Shown piece after piece: positions 1-8,608 of a stretch of 64,000 nucleotides of DNA. Below the pieces are notes generated by a model that was not told the origin of the DNA, searched no databases, and was given only the letters and a program-made list of their open reading frames with translations. The stretch is from Streptomyces guryensis (GTDB lineage: Bacteria; Actinomycetota; Actinomycetes; Streptomycetales; Streptomycetaceae), in NCBI RefSeq assembly GCF_021261325.1, contig NZ_JAJSBI010000004.1, forward strand, positions 372,001-436,000, read 5' to 3'. Position 1 is the first letter of the stretch. Every line of letters starts with the position of its first letter. Made by a program: the position numbers and the translations under genes.

Positions 1-579
1 CACATCGTGGAGGGGATCGTCAGCGGGCGCTGGAAGCCGGGCGAGCGGATCGTGGAGCGACGGATCGCGACCGAGCTGGAGGTCAGCCAGACGCCGGTGC
101 GGGAGGCGCTGCGCGAGCTGGAGTCGCTGCGGCTGATCGAGTCGGCGCCGAACAAGGGCGTGCGGGTGCGGAACCTGACGGCGGCCGACCTGGAGGAGAG
201 CTACCCGGTCCGGGCCGGCCTGGAGGCGATCGCGGCGGAGCTGGCGGCGGAGAGGCTGGCGGAGGACTGCTCGGCCCTGGAGCCGCACGTCCTCGCGCTG
301 TACGAGGCCGACCGCAACGCCGACGGCACGGGCCAGGTACGGCACACGGTCGGCTTCCACCGCGAGCTGGTGCGGGCCGCGGACAACTCCGTACTGCTGC
401 ACACCTGGGAGGGCCTGGGCATCGAGGTGTTCACGGCACTGTCGATCCGCTGGCTGGGGACGGTGCAGCAGTCGTACGCGGAGGAGCACGAGGAGCTCGT
501 CCAGGCGTTCCGGAGGCGTGACCCGAGGATCGCGGAACTGGTGAAGGCGCATGTGCTGGGGTGCGCGCCGCGGGCGTGA
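1..579 (+). CDS. GntR-family regulator (FadR/FCD type), 5' truncated by window edge
   Basis: Reading frame is open from base 1, so the true start lies upstream of the window. The visible part has a winged HTH (ERIVERRIATELEVSQTPVR, roughly the first 45 residues) with the GntR signature 'VSQTPVREALRELE', followed by an all-helical FCD effector domain containing 'FHRELVRAADN', where FCD proteins place a metal- or ligand-contacting His. FCD regulators usually sense small carboxylates and repress neighbouring genes. It stands 285 bases upstream of aceE on the same strand, with two inverted repeats in the gap, so control of pyruvate dehydrogenase (as PdhR does in E. coli) is a reasonable inference but not shown. 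Family assignment is firm; ligand and targets are unknown. Confidence 0.88.
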   Translation, partial: HIVEGIVSGRWKPGERIVERRIATELEVSQTPVREALRELESLRLIESAPNKGVRVRNLTAADLEESYPVRAGLEAIAAELAAERLAEDCSALEPHVLALYEADRNADGTGQVRHTVGFHRELVRAADNSVLLHTWEGLGIEVFTALSIRWLGTVQQSYAEEHEELVQAFRRRDPRIAELVKAHVLGCAPRA

Positions 580-666
580 AACAACCGAGCATCCGTACGC
601 TCACCTGCGGAAACACCTGAAAAATACGGCACCGGGTGCCCGCCCGAAAGGCACCGCGTGCCTACT

Positions 667-682
667 TTCTCGTAATCGAGAA
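667..682. promoter_or_regulatory. Inverted repeat upstream of aceE
   Basis: TTCTCG and CGAGAA arms separated by TAAT, 19 bases before a second, longer palindrome. Both lie in the non-coding gap between the GntR gene and aceE, so this may be part of the aceE control region. It could also be chance. Confidence 0.35.
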
Positions 683-700
683 GTTTTGCCCGCAACCCTT

Positions 701-717
701 TGATCGATCATCGATCA
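701..717. promoter_or_regulatory. Palindromic candidate operator upstream of aceE
   Basis: TGATCGATCATCGATCA is a perfect palindrome with 8-base arms around one central base, about 145 bases upstream of the aceE start. Its size and symmetry fit a dimeric GntR/FCD regulator, and the neighbouring upstream gene encodes one. Binding is inferred, not known. Confidence 0.5.
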
Positions 718-863
718 GGGAGTTAGAGTCTCGGCGGGCCACGCGGCGGAAGCCGCAAGGTGTCACAGCACCCAAGCCCGCCGCCCTGTCCTGCCAAAGA
801 CCAAGGGCACCCCCGAACCCTTTACCGATGAGGGAACCCCCTTCGACTGAGGAAGGCGGCGAC

Positions 864-3566
864 ATGACCGACCCCTACGCCATCCAGCCGAGCGAGCTCG
901 ACCAGCTCCCCGACCGGGACCCCGAGGAGACCGCCGAATGGCAGGCCTCCCTGGACGCGGTCGCCAAGGCGGCGGGCCCGCACCGTGCCGCGTATCTGAT
1001 GCGCCGCACGCTGGAGCGCGCGGAGGGCAACGGCATCGCGCTGCCCAAGCTGCTCGAGACGGACTACGTCAACACCATCCCCACCGCCGCCGAGCCGGGT
1101 GTGCCCGGCGACGAGGCGATGGAGTCCCGCATCACCGCGTGGAACCGCTGGAACGCGGCCGCGATGGTGTCCCGGGGCAGCAAACACGGCGTCGGCGGCC
1201 ACATCGCCACCTTCGCCTCCGCGGCCTGGCTGTACGAGACCGGCTTCAACCACTTCTTCCACGGCAAGGAGGCCGACGGCTCGGGCGACCAGCTCTACAT
1301 CCAGGGCCACGCCTCCCCCGGCATCTACGCCCGTGCCTTCCTCGACGGCCGCCTGACCGAGGCGCACCTCGACAACTTCCGCCAGGAGGCGGGTGGCAAC
1401 GGCCTCCCGTCGTACCCGCACCCGCGGCGCCTGCCCTGGCTGTGGGAGTTCCCGACCGTCTCCATGGGTCTCGGCCCGCTGTCGGCGATCTACCAGGCCC
1501 GCTTCAACCGCTATCTGACGGCACGCGGCATCAAGGACGTCTCGTCCTCCCACGTCTGGGCCTTCCTGGGCGACGGCGAGATGGACGAGCCGGAGTCGAC
1601 GGCCGCACTGGCACTCGCGAGCCGCGAGGGTCTGGACAACCTCACCTTCGTCATCAACTGCAACCTGCAGCGCCTCGACGGCCCGGTCCGCGCGAACTTC
1701 AAGATCGTGCAGGAGCTGGAGGCCCAGTTCCGCGGCGCCGGCTGGAACGTCGTGAAGACGCTCTGGGGTACGGCCTGGGACGAGCTGTTCGCCCTCGACA
1801 CGACCGGCGCGCTCGTACGCCGGCTGCGCGAGGTACCGGACGCACAGGTGCAGACGTATCAGACGCGCGACGCGGCCTACATCCGCGAGGACTTCTTCGG
1901 CAAGGACCCGGCGCTCGTCGAGATGGCGAAGCTGCTGAGCGACGACAAGATCCTCGAGTGTTTCCACCTGTCGCGCGGTGGCCACGAGGCCCGCAAGGTC
2001 TACGCCGCCTACAAGGCCGCCCTCGACCACAAGGACACCCCGACCGTCATCCTGGCCCAGACCGTCAAGGGCTTCACCCTCGGCGAGGGCTTCGCGTCGA
2101 AGAACGCCAACCACCAGATGAAGAAGCTGACGGTGGACGAGTTCAAGAAGATGCGTGATCTGCTCGAACTCCCCATCTCGGACAGCCAGTTCGTCGACGG
2201 TCAGGTGCCCTACGGCCACCCGGGCGCCGACTCCCCCGAGGTCCGTTACCTCCAGGAGCGCCGCGCCGCCCTCGGCGGCCCGGCCCCGGCCCGCCGTACA
2301 CACGCACTCGCGCCGCTCCCCGCCCCCGCCGACAAGGCCTTCGCCTCCTTCGACAAGGGCTCCGGCACGCAGAACCTGGCCACCACCATGGCCTTCGTCC
2401 GCCTCATCAAGGACCTGGTCCGCGACAAGGAGACGGGCAGGCGCTGGGTGCCGATCGTCCCCGACGAGGCGCGCACCTTCGGCATGGAGTCGCTGTTCCC
2501 GTCGCTCGGGATCTACTCCCCCAAGGGCCAGACGTACGAGCCGGTCGACCGCGACCAGCTGATGTACTACAAGGAGGCCAAGAACGGCCAGATCCTCAAC
2601 GAGGGGATCACCGAGGCCGGTTCGATGGCCGACTTCATCGCCGCGTCCACCGCGTACTCCACGCACGGCGAAGCGATGATCCCGTTCTACATCTTCTACT
2701 CGATGTTCGGCTGGCAGCGCACCGCCGACCAGATGTGGCAGCTCGGCGACCAGCTCGGCCGCGGCTTCCTGGTCGGCGCGACGGCCGGCCGTACGACGCT
2801 GACGGGCGAGGGCCTGCAGCACGCCGACGGCCACTCGCCGGTGATCGCCGCGACGAACCCGGCGGCGCTGACGTACGACCCGGCGTTCGCGTACGAGGTG
2901 GCGACGATCGTCAAGGACGGTCTGCGCCGCATGTACGGCGAGGCGGCGCCGGGCGAGGACCCGAACGTCTTCTACTACCTCACCGTCTACAACGAGCCGC
3001 TGCCGCAGCCCGCGAAGCCGGCCGGTCTCGGCATCGACGAGGGCATCGTCAAGGGCCTGTACCGCTTCAACACGGCGGAGTCGGCGGGGCTTTCGCCGGT
3101 GGCCAACGCCCCCCGCATCCAGCTGCTGGGCTCCGGCACGGCGATCCACTGGGTGATCGAGGCGCAGAAGCTGCTCGCGCAGGAGTGGGGCATCGCGGCC
3201 GACGTCTGGTCGGCGACCTCCTGGACGGAACTGCGCCGCGACGCACTGGAGGCCGACGCGGCCCTGCTGCGCGGCGAGGAGCGTGTCCCCTACGTCCGGC
3301 AGGCGCTGCACGGCGCCGAGGGCCCGGTGCTGGCCGTCTCCGACTACATGCGGCAGGTCCCGGACCAGATCGCGCAGTGGGTGGACCAGGACTACTCCTC
3401 GCTCGGTGCCGACGGCTTCGGCCTCTCGGACACCCGCGAGGCGGCCCGCCGCCACTTCGGCGTCGACGCCCGGTCGATCGTCGTGGCGGCCCTGGCCCAG
3501 CTGGCCCGCCGCGGCGAGGTGAAGGCGACCGCCGTGAAGGAAGCCCGGGAGAAGTACGGGCTGTAG
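864..3566 (+). CDS. aceE: Pyruvate dehydrogenase E1 component, homodimeric type
   Basis: 900-residue thiamine-diphosphate enzyme that decarboxylates pyruvate and passes the acetyl group to the E2 lipoyl domain of the cytoplasmic pyruvate dehydrogenase complex. The ThDP motif runs from 'GDGEMDEPESTAAL' (about residue 235) to 'NCNLQRLDGPVR' (about 270). The rest matches the single-chain AceE type found in actinobacteria and proteobacteria, including 'GEGLQHADGHSP' in the C-terminal half; length matches the usual 890-910. The ATG at 864 is chosen because it follows GGAAGGCGG at 7-8 bases; the frame stays open upstream to about 636 but that extension looks nothing like AceE. lipB and lipA 11 kb downstream make the lipoyl cofactor used by the same complex. 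Confidence 0.97.
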   Translation: MTDPYAIQPSELDQLPDRDPEETAEWQASLDAVAKAAGPHRAAYLMRRTLERAEGNGIALPKLLETDYVNTIPTAAEPGVPGDEAMESRITAWNRWNAAAMVSRGSKHGVGGHIATFASAAWLYETGFNHFFHGKEADGSGDQLYIQGHASPGIYARAFLDGRLTEAHLDNFRQEAGGNGLPSYPHPRRLPWLWEFPTVSMGLGPLSAIYQARFNRYLTARGIKDVSSSHVWAFLGDGEMDEPESTAALALASREGLDNLTFVINCNLQRLDGPVRANFKIVQELEAQFRGAGWNVVKTLWGTAWDELFALDTTGALVRRLREVPDAQVQTYQTRDAAYIREDFFGKDPALVEMAKLLSDDKILECFHLSRGGHEARKVYAAYKAALDHKDTPTVILAQTVKGFTLGEGFASKNANHQMKKLTVDEFKKMRDLLELPISDSQFVDGQVPYGHPGADSPEVRYLQERRAALGGPAPARRTHALAPLPAPADKAFASFDKGSGTQNLATTMAFVRLIKDLVRDKETGRRWVPIVPDEARTFGMESLFPSLGIYSPKGQTYEPVDRDQLMYYKEAKNGQILNEGITEAGSMADFIAASTAYSTHGEAMIPFYIFYSMFGWQRTADQMWQLGDQLGRGFLVGATAGRTTLTGEGLQHADGHSPVIAATNPAALTYDPAFAYEVATIVKDGLRRMYGEAAPGEDPNVFYYLTVYNEPLPQPAKPAGLGIDEGIVKGLYRFNTAESAGLSPVANAPRIQLLGSGTAIHWVIEAQKLLAQEWGIAADVWSATSWTELRRDALEADAALLRGEERVPYVRQALHGAEGPVLAVSDYMRQVPDQIAQWVDQDYSSLGADGFGLSDTREAARRHFGVDARSIVVAALAQLARRGEVKATAVKEAREKYGL

Positions 3567-3578
3567 GCCCGCGGTGCC

Positions 3579-3615
3579 GAAGGGGCCCCCGGCGGTTGAC
3601 GCCCGGGGTCCCTTC
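3579..3615. terminator. Terminator after aceE
   Basis: GC-rich hairpin with outer arms GAAGGG and CCCTTC and an inner stem of complementary C/G runs, starting 13 bases after the aceE stop. Factor-independent terminators without a U-run are usual in Streptomyces. Confidence 0.7.
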
Positions 3616-3638
3616 ACCGTTTCCCGGTCGCTTTTCGG

Positions 3639-3812
3639 CTGCGGGCCGGTGGGGGTCGTTCGCGCCCACGCGGCGGAGCCGCATGTCGATACAGCCCCGC
3701 GCCCCTAAAAAAACACGTCGGCTCAGCTGCCCCGTTCTTGAGGGGCGCGGGGCTGTGTTGAACATGCGGCTACCGCCGCGTGGGCGCGACCAGCCGCATC
3801 CGGGCCCGCACC
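3639..3812. repeat. Intergenic repeat family A, two copies facing each other
   Basis: The gap between aceE and the WYL regulator holds two copies of a roughly 46-base unit in opposite orientation. The left arm runs from GCGCCCACGCGGCGGAGCCG through CAGCCCCGCGCCCCT; the right arm runs from AGGGGCGCGGGGCTGTG to CGCCGCGTGGGCGCGACC. Transcribed, they could fold into a very long hairpin. Related single copies lie near 7519, 13044, 25081, 44714 and 54447. Confidence 0.8.
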
Positions 3813-3854
3813 CGGCGGCGCACCCCACCCGCAGAGCCTCGGCAGAATGAACGC

Positions 3855-4832
3855 ATGCGTGCCGCCCGCCTCATCAAGATGGTGCTCCTCCTGCAGTCCC
3901 GGCCCTCCATGACCGCCGCCGAACTGGCGCGGGAGCTCGAGGTGTCCGAGCGGACCGTGACACGGGATGCGCAGGCGCTGTCGGAGGCAGGGGTCCCGGT
4001 GTACGCGGACCGGGGCCGGGCCGGCGGCTACCGGCTCATCGGCGGCTACCGCACCCGGCTGACCGGGCTGGCGCGCGGTGAGGCCGAGGCGCTGTTCCTG
4101 TCCGGTGTGCCGGGGGCGCTGCGGGAGATGGGGCTGGAGGACGCGGCCTCGGCGGCCCGGCTGAAGGTGTCGGCGGCACTGCTCCCCTCCCTGCGAGACG
4201 CCTCGAAGACCGCTGCGCAGCGCTTCCATCTGGACGCGCCGAACTGGTTCACGGAGCCGAAGGCACCCGAGCTGCTGCCCGCCGTCGCGGACGCAGTGTG
4301 GGACGACCGCCGGATCACCGCGGGCTACCGGAGCCGGGAGGCCGAGGTGGAGCGGGAGCTGGAGCCGTACGGGCTCGTGCTCAAGGCGGGGGTCTGGTAC
4401 GTGTGCGCACGGGTGGCGGAGGGCCAGGGGCCCTACCGCGTCTACCGGATCGACCGGTTCACCGCGGTGGCTGCCGCCGAGGAGCGTTTCGTCCGCGACG
4501 AGGAATTCGATCTTCCCGGCTTCTGGGCGGAACAGGCCGAGCGGTTCGCGCGGTCGATCCTGCGGGCCGAGGTCGTCGTGCGGCTGTCGGCGGCGGGGGC
4601 GCGGAGGCTGCCGTACGCCGTCGATCCCGCCTCCGCCCGGGAGGCGCTGGCGGCCGCCGGTGCCCCGGACGAGGGCGGCCTGCTGACGGTGACGCTCCCC
4701 GTGGAGTCCGAGGAGGTCGCCCATGCGCAGCTCGCGGGGCTCGGTCCGGAGGTGGAGGTGCTGGCGCCGGACAGCCTGCGGGCGCGTTTCGCCGACGACG
4801 CGCTACGACTCGGCCTGCTGTACGGGACATAA
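3855..4832 (+). CDS. WYL-domain helix-turn-helix transcriptional regulator (YafY-like)
   Basis: 325-residue protein with an N-terminal HTH_11 domain (LIKMVLLLQSRPSMTAAELA, then 'ELEVSERTVTRDAQALSEAG'), a linker, and a WYL domain at about residues 140-220 containing 'ITAGYRSREAEVERELEPYG' and 'GVWYVCARV'. WYL domains sense nucleic acids or nucleotides, and these regulators often control DNA-damage or defence genes. The start is the ATG at 3855, matching the usual 'MRAARLIKM' beginning; an ATG at 3847 is out of frame. It is preceded by a repeat region with no clear operator and is followed by a DUF4240 gene on the same strand, 56 bases away. Target genes are unknown. Confidence 0.92.
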   Translation: MRAARLIKMVLLLQSRPSMTAAELARELEVSERTVTRDAQALSEAGVPVYADRGRAGGYRLIGGYRTRLTGLARGEAEALFLSGVPGALREMGLEDAASAARLKVSAALLPSLRDASKTAAQRFHLDAPNWFTEPKAPELLPAVADAVWDDRRITAGYRSREAEVERELEPYGLVLKAGVWYVCARVAEGQGPYRVYRIDRFTAVAAAEERFVRDEEFDLPGFWAEQAERFARSILRAEVVVRLSAAGARRLPYAVDPASAREALAAAGAPDEGGLLTVTLPVESEEVAHAQLAGLGPEVEVLAPDSLRARFADDALRLGLLYGT

Positions 4833-4888
4833 CAATCCGTCGCACTCCACGTGCGCCCCACCGGCCCAGGGCCGATGCTGGACCCGTG

Positions 4889-5407
4889 ATGGAAGAGTCG
4901 GAGTTCTGGGAGCTGGTGGACGCCGCCCGCGAGGCCGCCGAGGGCGACCCCGAGGAGCAGGCGGACCTGCTGGTGGAGCGGCTTCTGGAGCTCGATCCGG
5001 AGACGGTCCTGGACTTCGCCCGTCATTTCGAGTCGCGCTACAACCGGGCGTACAGCTGGGATCTGTGGGGCGCGGCCTGGGTGCTGCTCGACGGGGCGAG
5101 CGACGACGCGTTCGACTTCTTCCGGTGCTGGCTGATCGGCCAGGGACGGGAGGTCTACGAAGGAGCCGTGCACCAGCCCGACTCGCTGGCCGACCTCCTG
5201 GACGACTTCGACGAGGAGATCGACGGGGACGGGGAGGAACTGGGGTACACGGCGGACGAGGCCTACGAGCAGCTCACCGGCACCGTCGCCCCCGACCTGG
5301 GCATCCCGGCCGCGGCCTCCGAGCCGGAGGGCACACCGCTCGACTTCGAGAACGAGCGGGTGCTGGCGGAGCGCTACCCCAAGCTGTGGGAACGGTTCCG
5401 GGAGTGA
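4889..5407 (+). CDS. DUF4240 domain protein
   Basis: 172-residue acidic cytoplasmic protein beginning 'MEESEFWELVDAAREAAEGD', which is the DUF4240 start pattern (M-x-x-x-x-FW-x-L-V/I-x-x-A). Conserved inner features are 'FESRYNRAYSWDLWGAAWVL', 'FDFFRCWLIGQGR' and 'Y..A...PDSLADL'. Function of this family is not established; members are common in Streptomyces and often sit near toxin or regulatory genes. A GTG three bases upstream (4886) is an equally possible start. No signal peptide or membrane segment. The next gene begins 58 bases downstream on the same strand, so co-transcription is possible. Confidence 0.85.
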   Translation: MEESEFWELVDAAREAAEGDPEEQADLLVERLLELDPETVLDFARHFESRYNRAYSWDLWGAAWVLLDGASDDAFDFFRCWLIGQGREVYEGAVHQPDSLADLLDDFDEEIDGDGEELGYTADEAYEQLTGTVAPDLGIPAAASEPEGTPLDFENERVLAERYPKLWERFRE

Positions 5408-5465
5408 CGTTTCACCGGTTCACTGGGACCAGCGGTCCGGTGGGACCGGTTCGAGGAGGGGGACC

Positions 5466-6005
5466 ATGGCTCGAATCCCGTACCCGGAGCGACCGTCCGA
5501 CGCCGTCGCCCGGCTGCCCGTGCCGCTCAACGCCTTCCGCATGCTCTCGCACGCACCGCCGCTGACCGGCCCGGCGATCGAGCTGGGCCTGGCCGTGCTG
5601 CGCGAGTCGACGCTCCCGGTCCGGTTGCGCGAGCTGGTCGTGATGGCGGTCGCGACCGCCACGCAGTGCGAGTACGGGTCCGTCCAGCACCGTCCGATCG
5701 CCCTGGACGCGGGGGTGACGCCCGAGCAGCTGGCGGCGGTCGCCGAACGGCGGGCCGACGGGCCGGAGTTCGGCGAGACGGAGTCGGCGGCGCTGACCGC
5801 GGCCTTCGAGCTGGTGTCCCGGCACACCCTGTCCGAGACCACTCTGGCGGCTCTCCGCGCCTGCTTCACCGACCGGCAGGTGATCGAGATCGTCACCACG
5901 ACCGGCTACTACGTCATGCTGGCAGGCCTCTTGAACGGACTCGCCGTGGATGTCGACCCGTCCGGGGAACGGTTCCTGGGGCTGGTCAACGGCGACCCCG
6001 GCTGA
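5466..6005 (+). CDS. Carboxymuconolactone decarboxylase-family protein (AhpD-like fold)
   Basis: 179-residue protein with strong ribosome binding site GAGGAGG before ATG. The CMD core spans about residues 45-130 and contains 'LRELVVMAVATATQCEYGSV' followed by QH. This is the family motif where AhpD has C-x-x-C followed by His; here only the first Cys remains (CEYG), so a peroxidatic disulfide-type AhpD activity is unlikely and the motif resembles the E-Y-x-x-x-x-H subgroup instead. Conserved 'FTDRQVIEIVTTTGYYVMLAGLLN' closes the helical bundle. Members act as decarboxylases, hydroperoxide reductases or proteins of unknown role; substrate cannot be told from sequence. Confidence 0.88.
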   Translation: MARIPYPERPSDAVARLPVPLNAFRMLSHAPPLTGPAIELGLAVLRESTLPVRLRELVVMAVATATQCEYGSVQHRPIALDAGVTPEQLAAVAERRADGPEFGETESAALTAAFELVSRHTLSETTLAALRACFTDRQVIEIVTTTGYYVMLAGLLNGLAVDVDPSGERFLGLVNGDPG

Positions 6006-6009
6006 GGAA

Positions 6010-6234
6010 TCACGCCGTCCTCCGCCGGACCGTGTCCGAGGGGAGGTACGCCTGCGTCTGGGCGGCCTTCACCGCGTGGTGCATCGGCGCGGCGTTGGCC
6101 TGGTCGAGCGCGGACGCGGTGACGGCTGCCGGGCCCAGGACGACGGCCGCGGCCGCGCAGAGCGCCGCCCAGGGGCCACGGGTGGCCCGGGAACGGCTCT
6201 CGGTCTTGTGCGTGGTGCTGTGGTGACTGTTCAC
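6010..6234 (-). CDS. Small secreted or membrane-anchored protein of unknown function
   Basis: 74 codons on the minus strand, GTG start at 6234 with GGAGG about 9 bases upstream. The N-terminal region is basic and the segment 'GPWAALCAAAAVVLGPAAVT' is hydrophobic, ending in small residues (ASALDQANAA) that could be a signal-peptidase site. The mature part would be only about 25 residues, with a pair of His. It converges closely with the upstream CMD gene (4 bases between stops). I do not recognise a family. The signal-peptide-like pattern and good RBS argue that it is real. Confidence 0.6.
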   Translation of the reverse strand: MNSHHSTTHKTESRSRATRGPWAALCAAAAVVLGPAAVTASALDQANAAPMHHAVKAAQTQAYLPSDTVRRRTA

Positions 6235-6326
6235 TTCTTCCCCACCTCCAGTCAGTGCGTGTGCATGACGATAGGGAGAGCGCCTCGGGAGGATCCATGA
6301 GGCGGCTGAGAGGAACCTGTGAGGCC

Positions 6327-7454
6327 ATGACCAGCCCGTACGTAAGGGAGCTCACGCGCGAGGAACACCTGGCCCACCTGCGGCAGCACCCCGACGCGAG
6401 CCACCTCCAGATTCCCGAGTGGGGCGAGGTGAAGCCCGACTGGCAGGCGGAGAGCGTCGGTTGGTTCGACGGCAGGTACATGGTCGCCGCGGCCCTCGTG
6501 CTGTACCGGCCGCTGCCCGGCACCCGGCGCTGCCTCGCCTATCTCCCCGACGGGCCCGCGATCGACTGGCACAACCCTCGTCTGGAACGCCTGCTGGACC
6601 CGCTCGTCGCCCATGTCGAGGAGCGCGGGGCGTTCTCGCTCCGGATCGGACCACCCCTTGTCGTACGCCACTGGGAAGCGGCCGGCGTGGCGGCGGGCAT
6701 CGCCGACCCCGACGTACGACATCTGCACGATCTGCCGGCGGACGGCCTCGACGGGTACGCGCTGGACGTGGCGGAGCGGCTGGGGCGGCTCGGGTGGCGG
6801 CGGTGCGAGGACGACGAAGGCAGCGGCTTCGGTCTTGGCCAGCCGCGCTACGGCTGCCACATACCGCTCGCGGGGCGCTCGGTGGACGATTTGCGCGGGG
6901 CGCTGGCACCGCACTGGGAGCGGTCCCTGCGGACGTCCGAGCTGGGCGGCGTGCGCGTCGGCTGGGGTGCGGCCGCCGACCTGCCCGAGTTCCACCGTCT
7001 GTACACCGCGACCGCCGCCCGCGACGGCTTCAAGGCCCGCCCGCTCGACTACTTCCGGCGCATGTGGAAGGCGCTGAACGCCGAGGACGACGACCGGCTG
7101 CGGCTGTATCTCGCCGAGTACGACGGCGAGGTGCTCTCCGCCGCGCTCATGATCAACGTCGGCTCCCGCGCCTGGCACTCCTACGCCGCATCGGGCCGCC
7201 GGGGGCGTGAACTGCGGCCCAGCAGCGCGCTGTTGTGGCGGATGCTCTGCGACGCGCGGGCGGCGGGGGCCGCGACGTACGACCTGCGCTCCGTCACTCC
7301 TGTGCTGACCGAGGACCGGCTGCTGAACCGGCTCCGTTTCAAGACGGGCGCGGGCGGCCGGGCGGTGGAGTACCTCGGGGAGTGGAAGCTGCCGGTGGGC
7401 AGCCAGGGCAGGGTGTTGCAGCGGGCGCTGGGGGCGTATCTCGGGCGCAGGTGA
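6327..7454 (+). CDS. FemAB-family aminoacyltransferase-like protein
   Basis: 375-residue protein with the FemX/FemA double-GNAT fold. Recognisable parts are 'HLQIPEWGEVKPDW' near the N-terminus (the FemAB 'S-x-x-Q-x-x-W' start), 'GRYMVAAALVLYRPLPG', the central 'FHRLYTATAARDGFKARPLDYFRRMW', and the C-terminal 'MINVGSRAWHSYAASGRRGR', 'SSALLWRMLCDARAAGAATYD'. Family members transfer amino acids from aminoacyl-tRNA to the peptidoglycan stem peptide on lipid II. Start taken at ATG 6327 (MTSPYVRELTREEHLAHL); in-frame codons further upstream lack similarity. It faces a PGRP amidase gene across a family A repeat, giving a small cell-wall neighbourhood. Which amino acid is transferred, if any, is not visible. 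Confidence 0.85.
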   Translation: MTSPYVRELTREEHLAHLRQHPDASHLQIPEWGEVKPDWQAESVGWFDGRYMVAAALVLYRPLPGTRRCLAYLPDGPAIDWHNPRLERLLDPLVAHVEERGAFSLRIGPPLVVRHWEAAGVAAGIADPDVRHLHDLPADGLDGYALDVAERLGRLGWRRCEDDEGSGFGLGQPRYGCHIPLAGRSVDDLRGALAPHWERSLRTSELGGVRVGWGAAADLPEFHRLYTATAARDGFKARPLDYFRRMWKALNAEDDDRLRLYLAEYDGEVLSAALMINVGSRAWHSYAASGRRGRELRPSSALLWRMLCDARAAGAATYDLRSVTPVLTEDRLLNRLRFKTGAGGRAVEYLGEWKLPVGSQGRVLQRALGAYLGRR

Positions 7455-7518
7455 GGGAGCGCTCCGCCGTCTGTGCCGATGTACGTGCGCCGGGATGGGC
7501 CGTCATTCGTCCACGGCA

Positions 7519-7588
7519 CCATCGTGGCTGTTCGCGCCCACGCGGCGGCGCCGCATACGGATACCGCCCCGCGCCCCTTCAGGACGCC
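7519..7588. repeat. Intergenic repeat family A
   Basis: Single copy in the space between two convergent genes (FemAB-like and amidase): GCGCCCACGCGGCGGCGCCG ... CCGCCCCGCGCCCCTTCAGG. Placement between convergent 3' ends suggests a role in transcription termination. Confidence 0.75.
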
Positions 7589-7590
7589 GG

Positions 7591-8421
7591 CTACGGCGTG
7601 CGCCCCTGCAGCCGCGCCGCCAGCTGTCTGATCGCAGGGAGGCGGGCGGTGAGGGCCCTGCCGGGGCAGCTCGTCATGAACGCCTCCGTGTGGCCGGCGA
7701 GGGCGGGGAAGGTGGCGGTGCTGCCGGACGGGTAGCGGCTGAGGCTGTTGCTGGAGACCAGGCGCACCTCGGCGCGCGGGTCGATGTCGGCGAGCCCCAG
7801 TTTCCAGGCGGCGAGGGCGGCCATCGCGTCGGTCATGGCCTTCGGGACGGTGGCGCCCGCGGTGAAGGTGCCGAGGGCCGCGATGCCGGTGGTGCGGTGG
7901 TTGAAGCCCTGGGTGTGGGCGCCGGTGACGGGGCGGTCCGTGCCGCCCGCGCGGCCCTCGTAGATGGTGCCGCAGCGGTCGACGAGGAAGTTGTAGCCGA
8001 TGTCGTCCCAGTTCCGGGCACCGGTCTGGCCTGCGTAGAGGTAGCGGATGATGCGGGGCGCGTCGGCGCAGTCGTAGTCGTTCGGCGAGTCGGTGTGGTG
8101 GACGAAGACCGCTACGACCTTGTCGTCGTAGCGCGGGGGCGGCTGGGCGTGCCGGGCGAGGGAGTCCAGCCAGGCCGACCGGGGCACGATCTGCGGCCTG
8201 GCCGCGGTGTGCGGCGCGGCGGGGCGGGCCGCGACCGGCGGCCGGGACTTCGCGCGCGGGTGTCCGATGCCGTCCGCGCACAGGACCAGTCCGAGGGCGG
8301 CGGCGAGTCCGGGCAGACAGGCGAGCAGCACGCTCGGGACACGGGACCGTGTCGATGTCCGGCTCCGCCGCGCGGGCGCGGCGCGTGCGTCCCGGGGCTT
8401 TCGCGATCTTCGGACGCGCAT
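7591..8421 (-). CDS. Secreted PGRP / N-acetylmuramoyl-L-alanine amidase-type protein
   Basis: 276 residues from ATG 8421. Arg-rich N-terminus, a hydrophobic segment 'SVLLACLPGLAAALGLVLCA' (about 29-48), then an amidase_2/PGRP domain from 'PQIVPRSAWLDSL'. Candidate zinc ligands are His in 'VAVFVHHTDSPND', His in 'FPALAGHTEAFMTS' and Cys in 'CPG'; 'NWDDIGYNFLVDRCGTIYEGRAGG' is the classic PGRP core. It should cleave the MurNAc-L-Ala bond in the cell wall after export. The hydrophobic segment could be a signal peptide or an uncleaved anchor. It ends against a family A repeat shared with the convergent FemAB-like gene. Confidence 0.9.
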   Translation of the reverse strand: MRVRRSRKPRDARAAPARRSRTSTRSRVPSVLLACLPGLAAALGLVLCADGIGHPRAKSRPPVAARPAAPHTAARPQIVPRSAWLDSLARHAQPPPRYDDKVVAVFVHHTDSPNDYDCADAPRIIRYLYAGQTGARNWDDIGYNFLVDRCGTIYEGRAGGTDRPVTGAHTQGFNHRTTGIAALGTFTAGATVPKAMTDAMAALAAWKLGLADIDPRAEVRLVSSNSLSRYPSGSTATFPALAGHTEAFMTSCPGRALTARLPAIRQLAARLQGRTP

Positions 8422-8608
8422 GACCCCACTCTCGGCCGGATCCGCCCCGTCCGCGATGTGTGCTGTGCCACCCGGTGGAACCATCGTCCTGGTCCGGGGC
8501 GTTTCTCCTGATGCACGCACGCGTGGCCGGCTCGGAGCTCCACGCGCGCGTGGCTGATCACTGGGCCCGTCCCGCGCGTACTAAGAGGTCTGAGAGAAAG
8601 GCGGCTCT

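Noticed and set aside
636..863. N-terminal extension of AceE
   Set aside because: The frame is open but has no AceE similarity, and a good RBS precedes ATG 864; the candidate operators would fall in coding sequence.
822..3617. 931-codon minus-strand ORF opposite aceE
   Set aside because: Antisense shadow of a high-GC gene; no domain text, while aceE on the plus strand is unmistakable.
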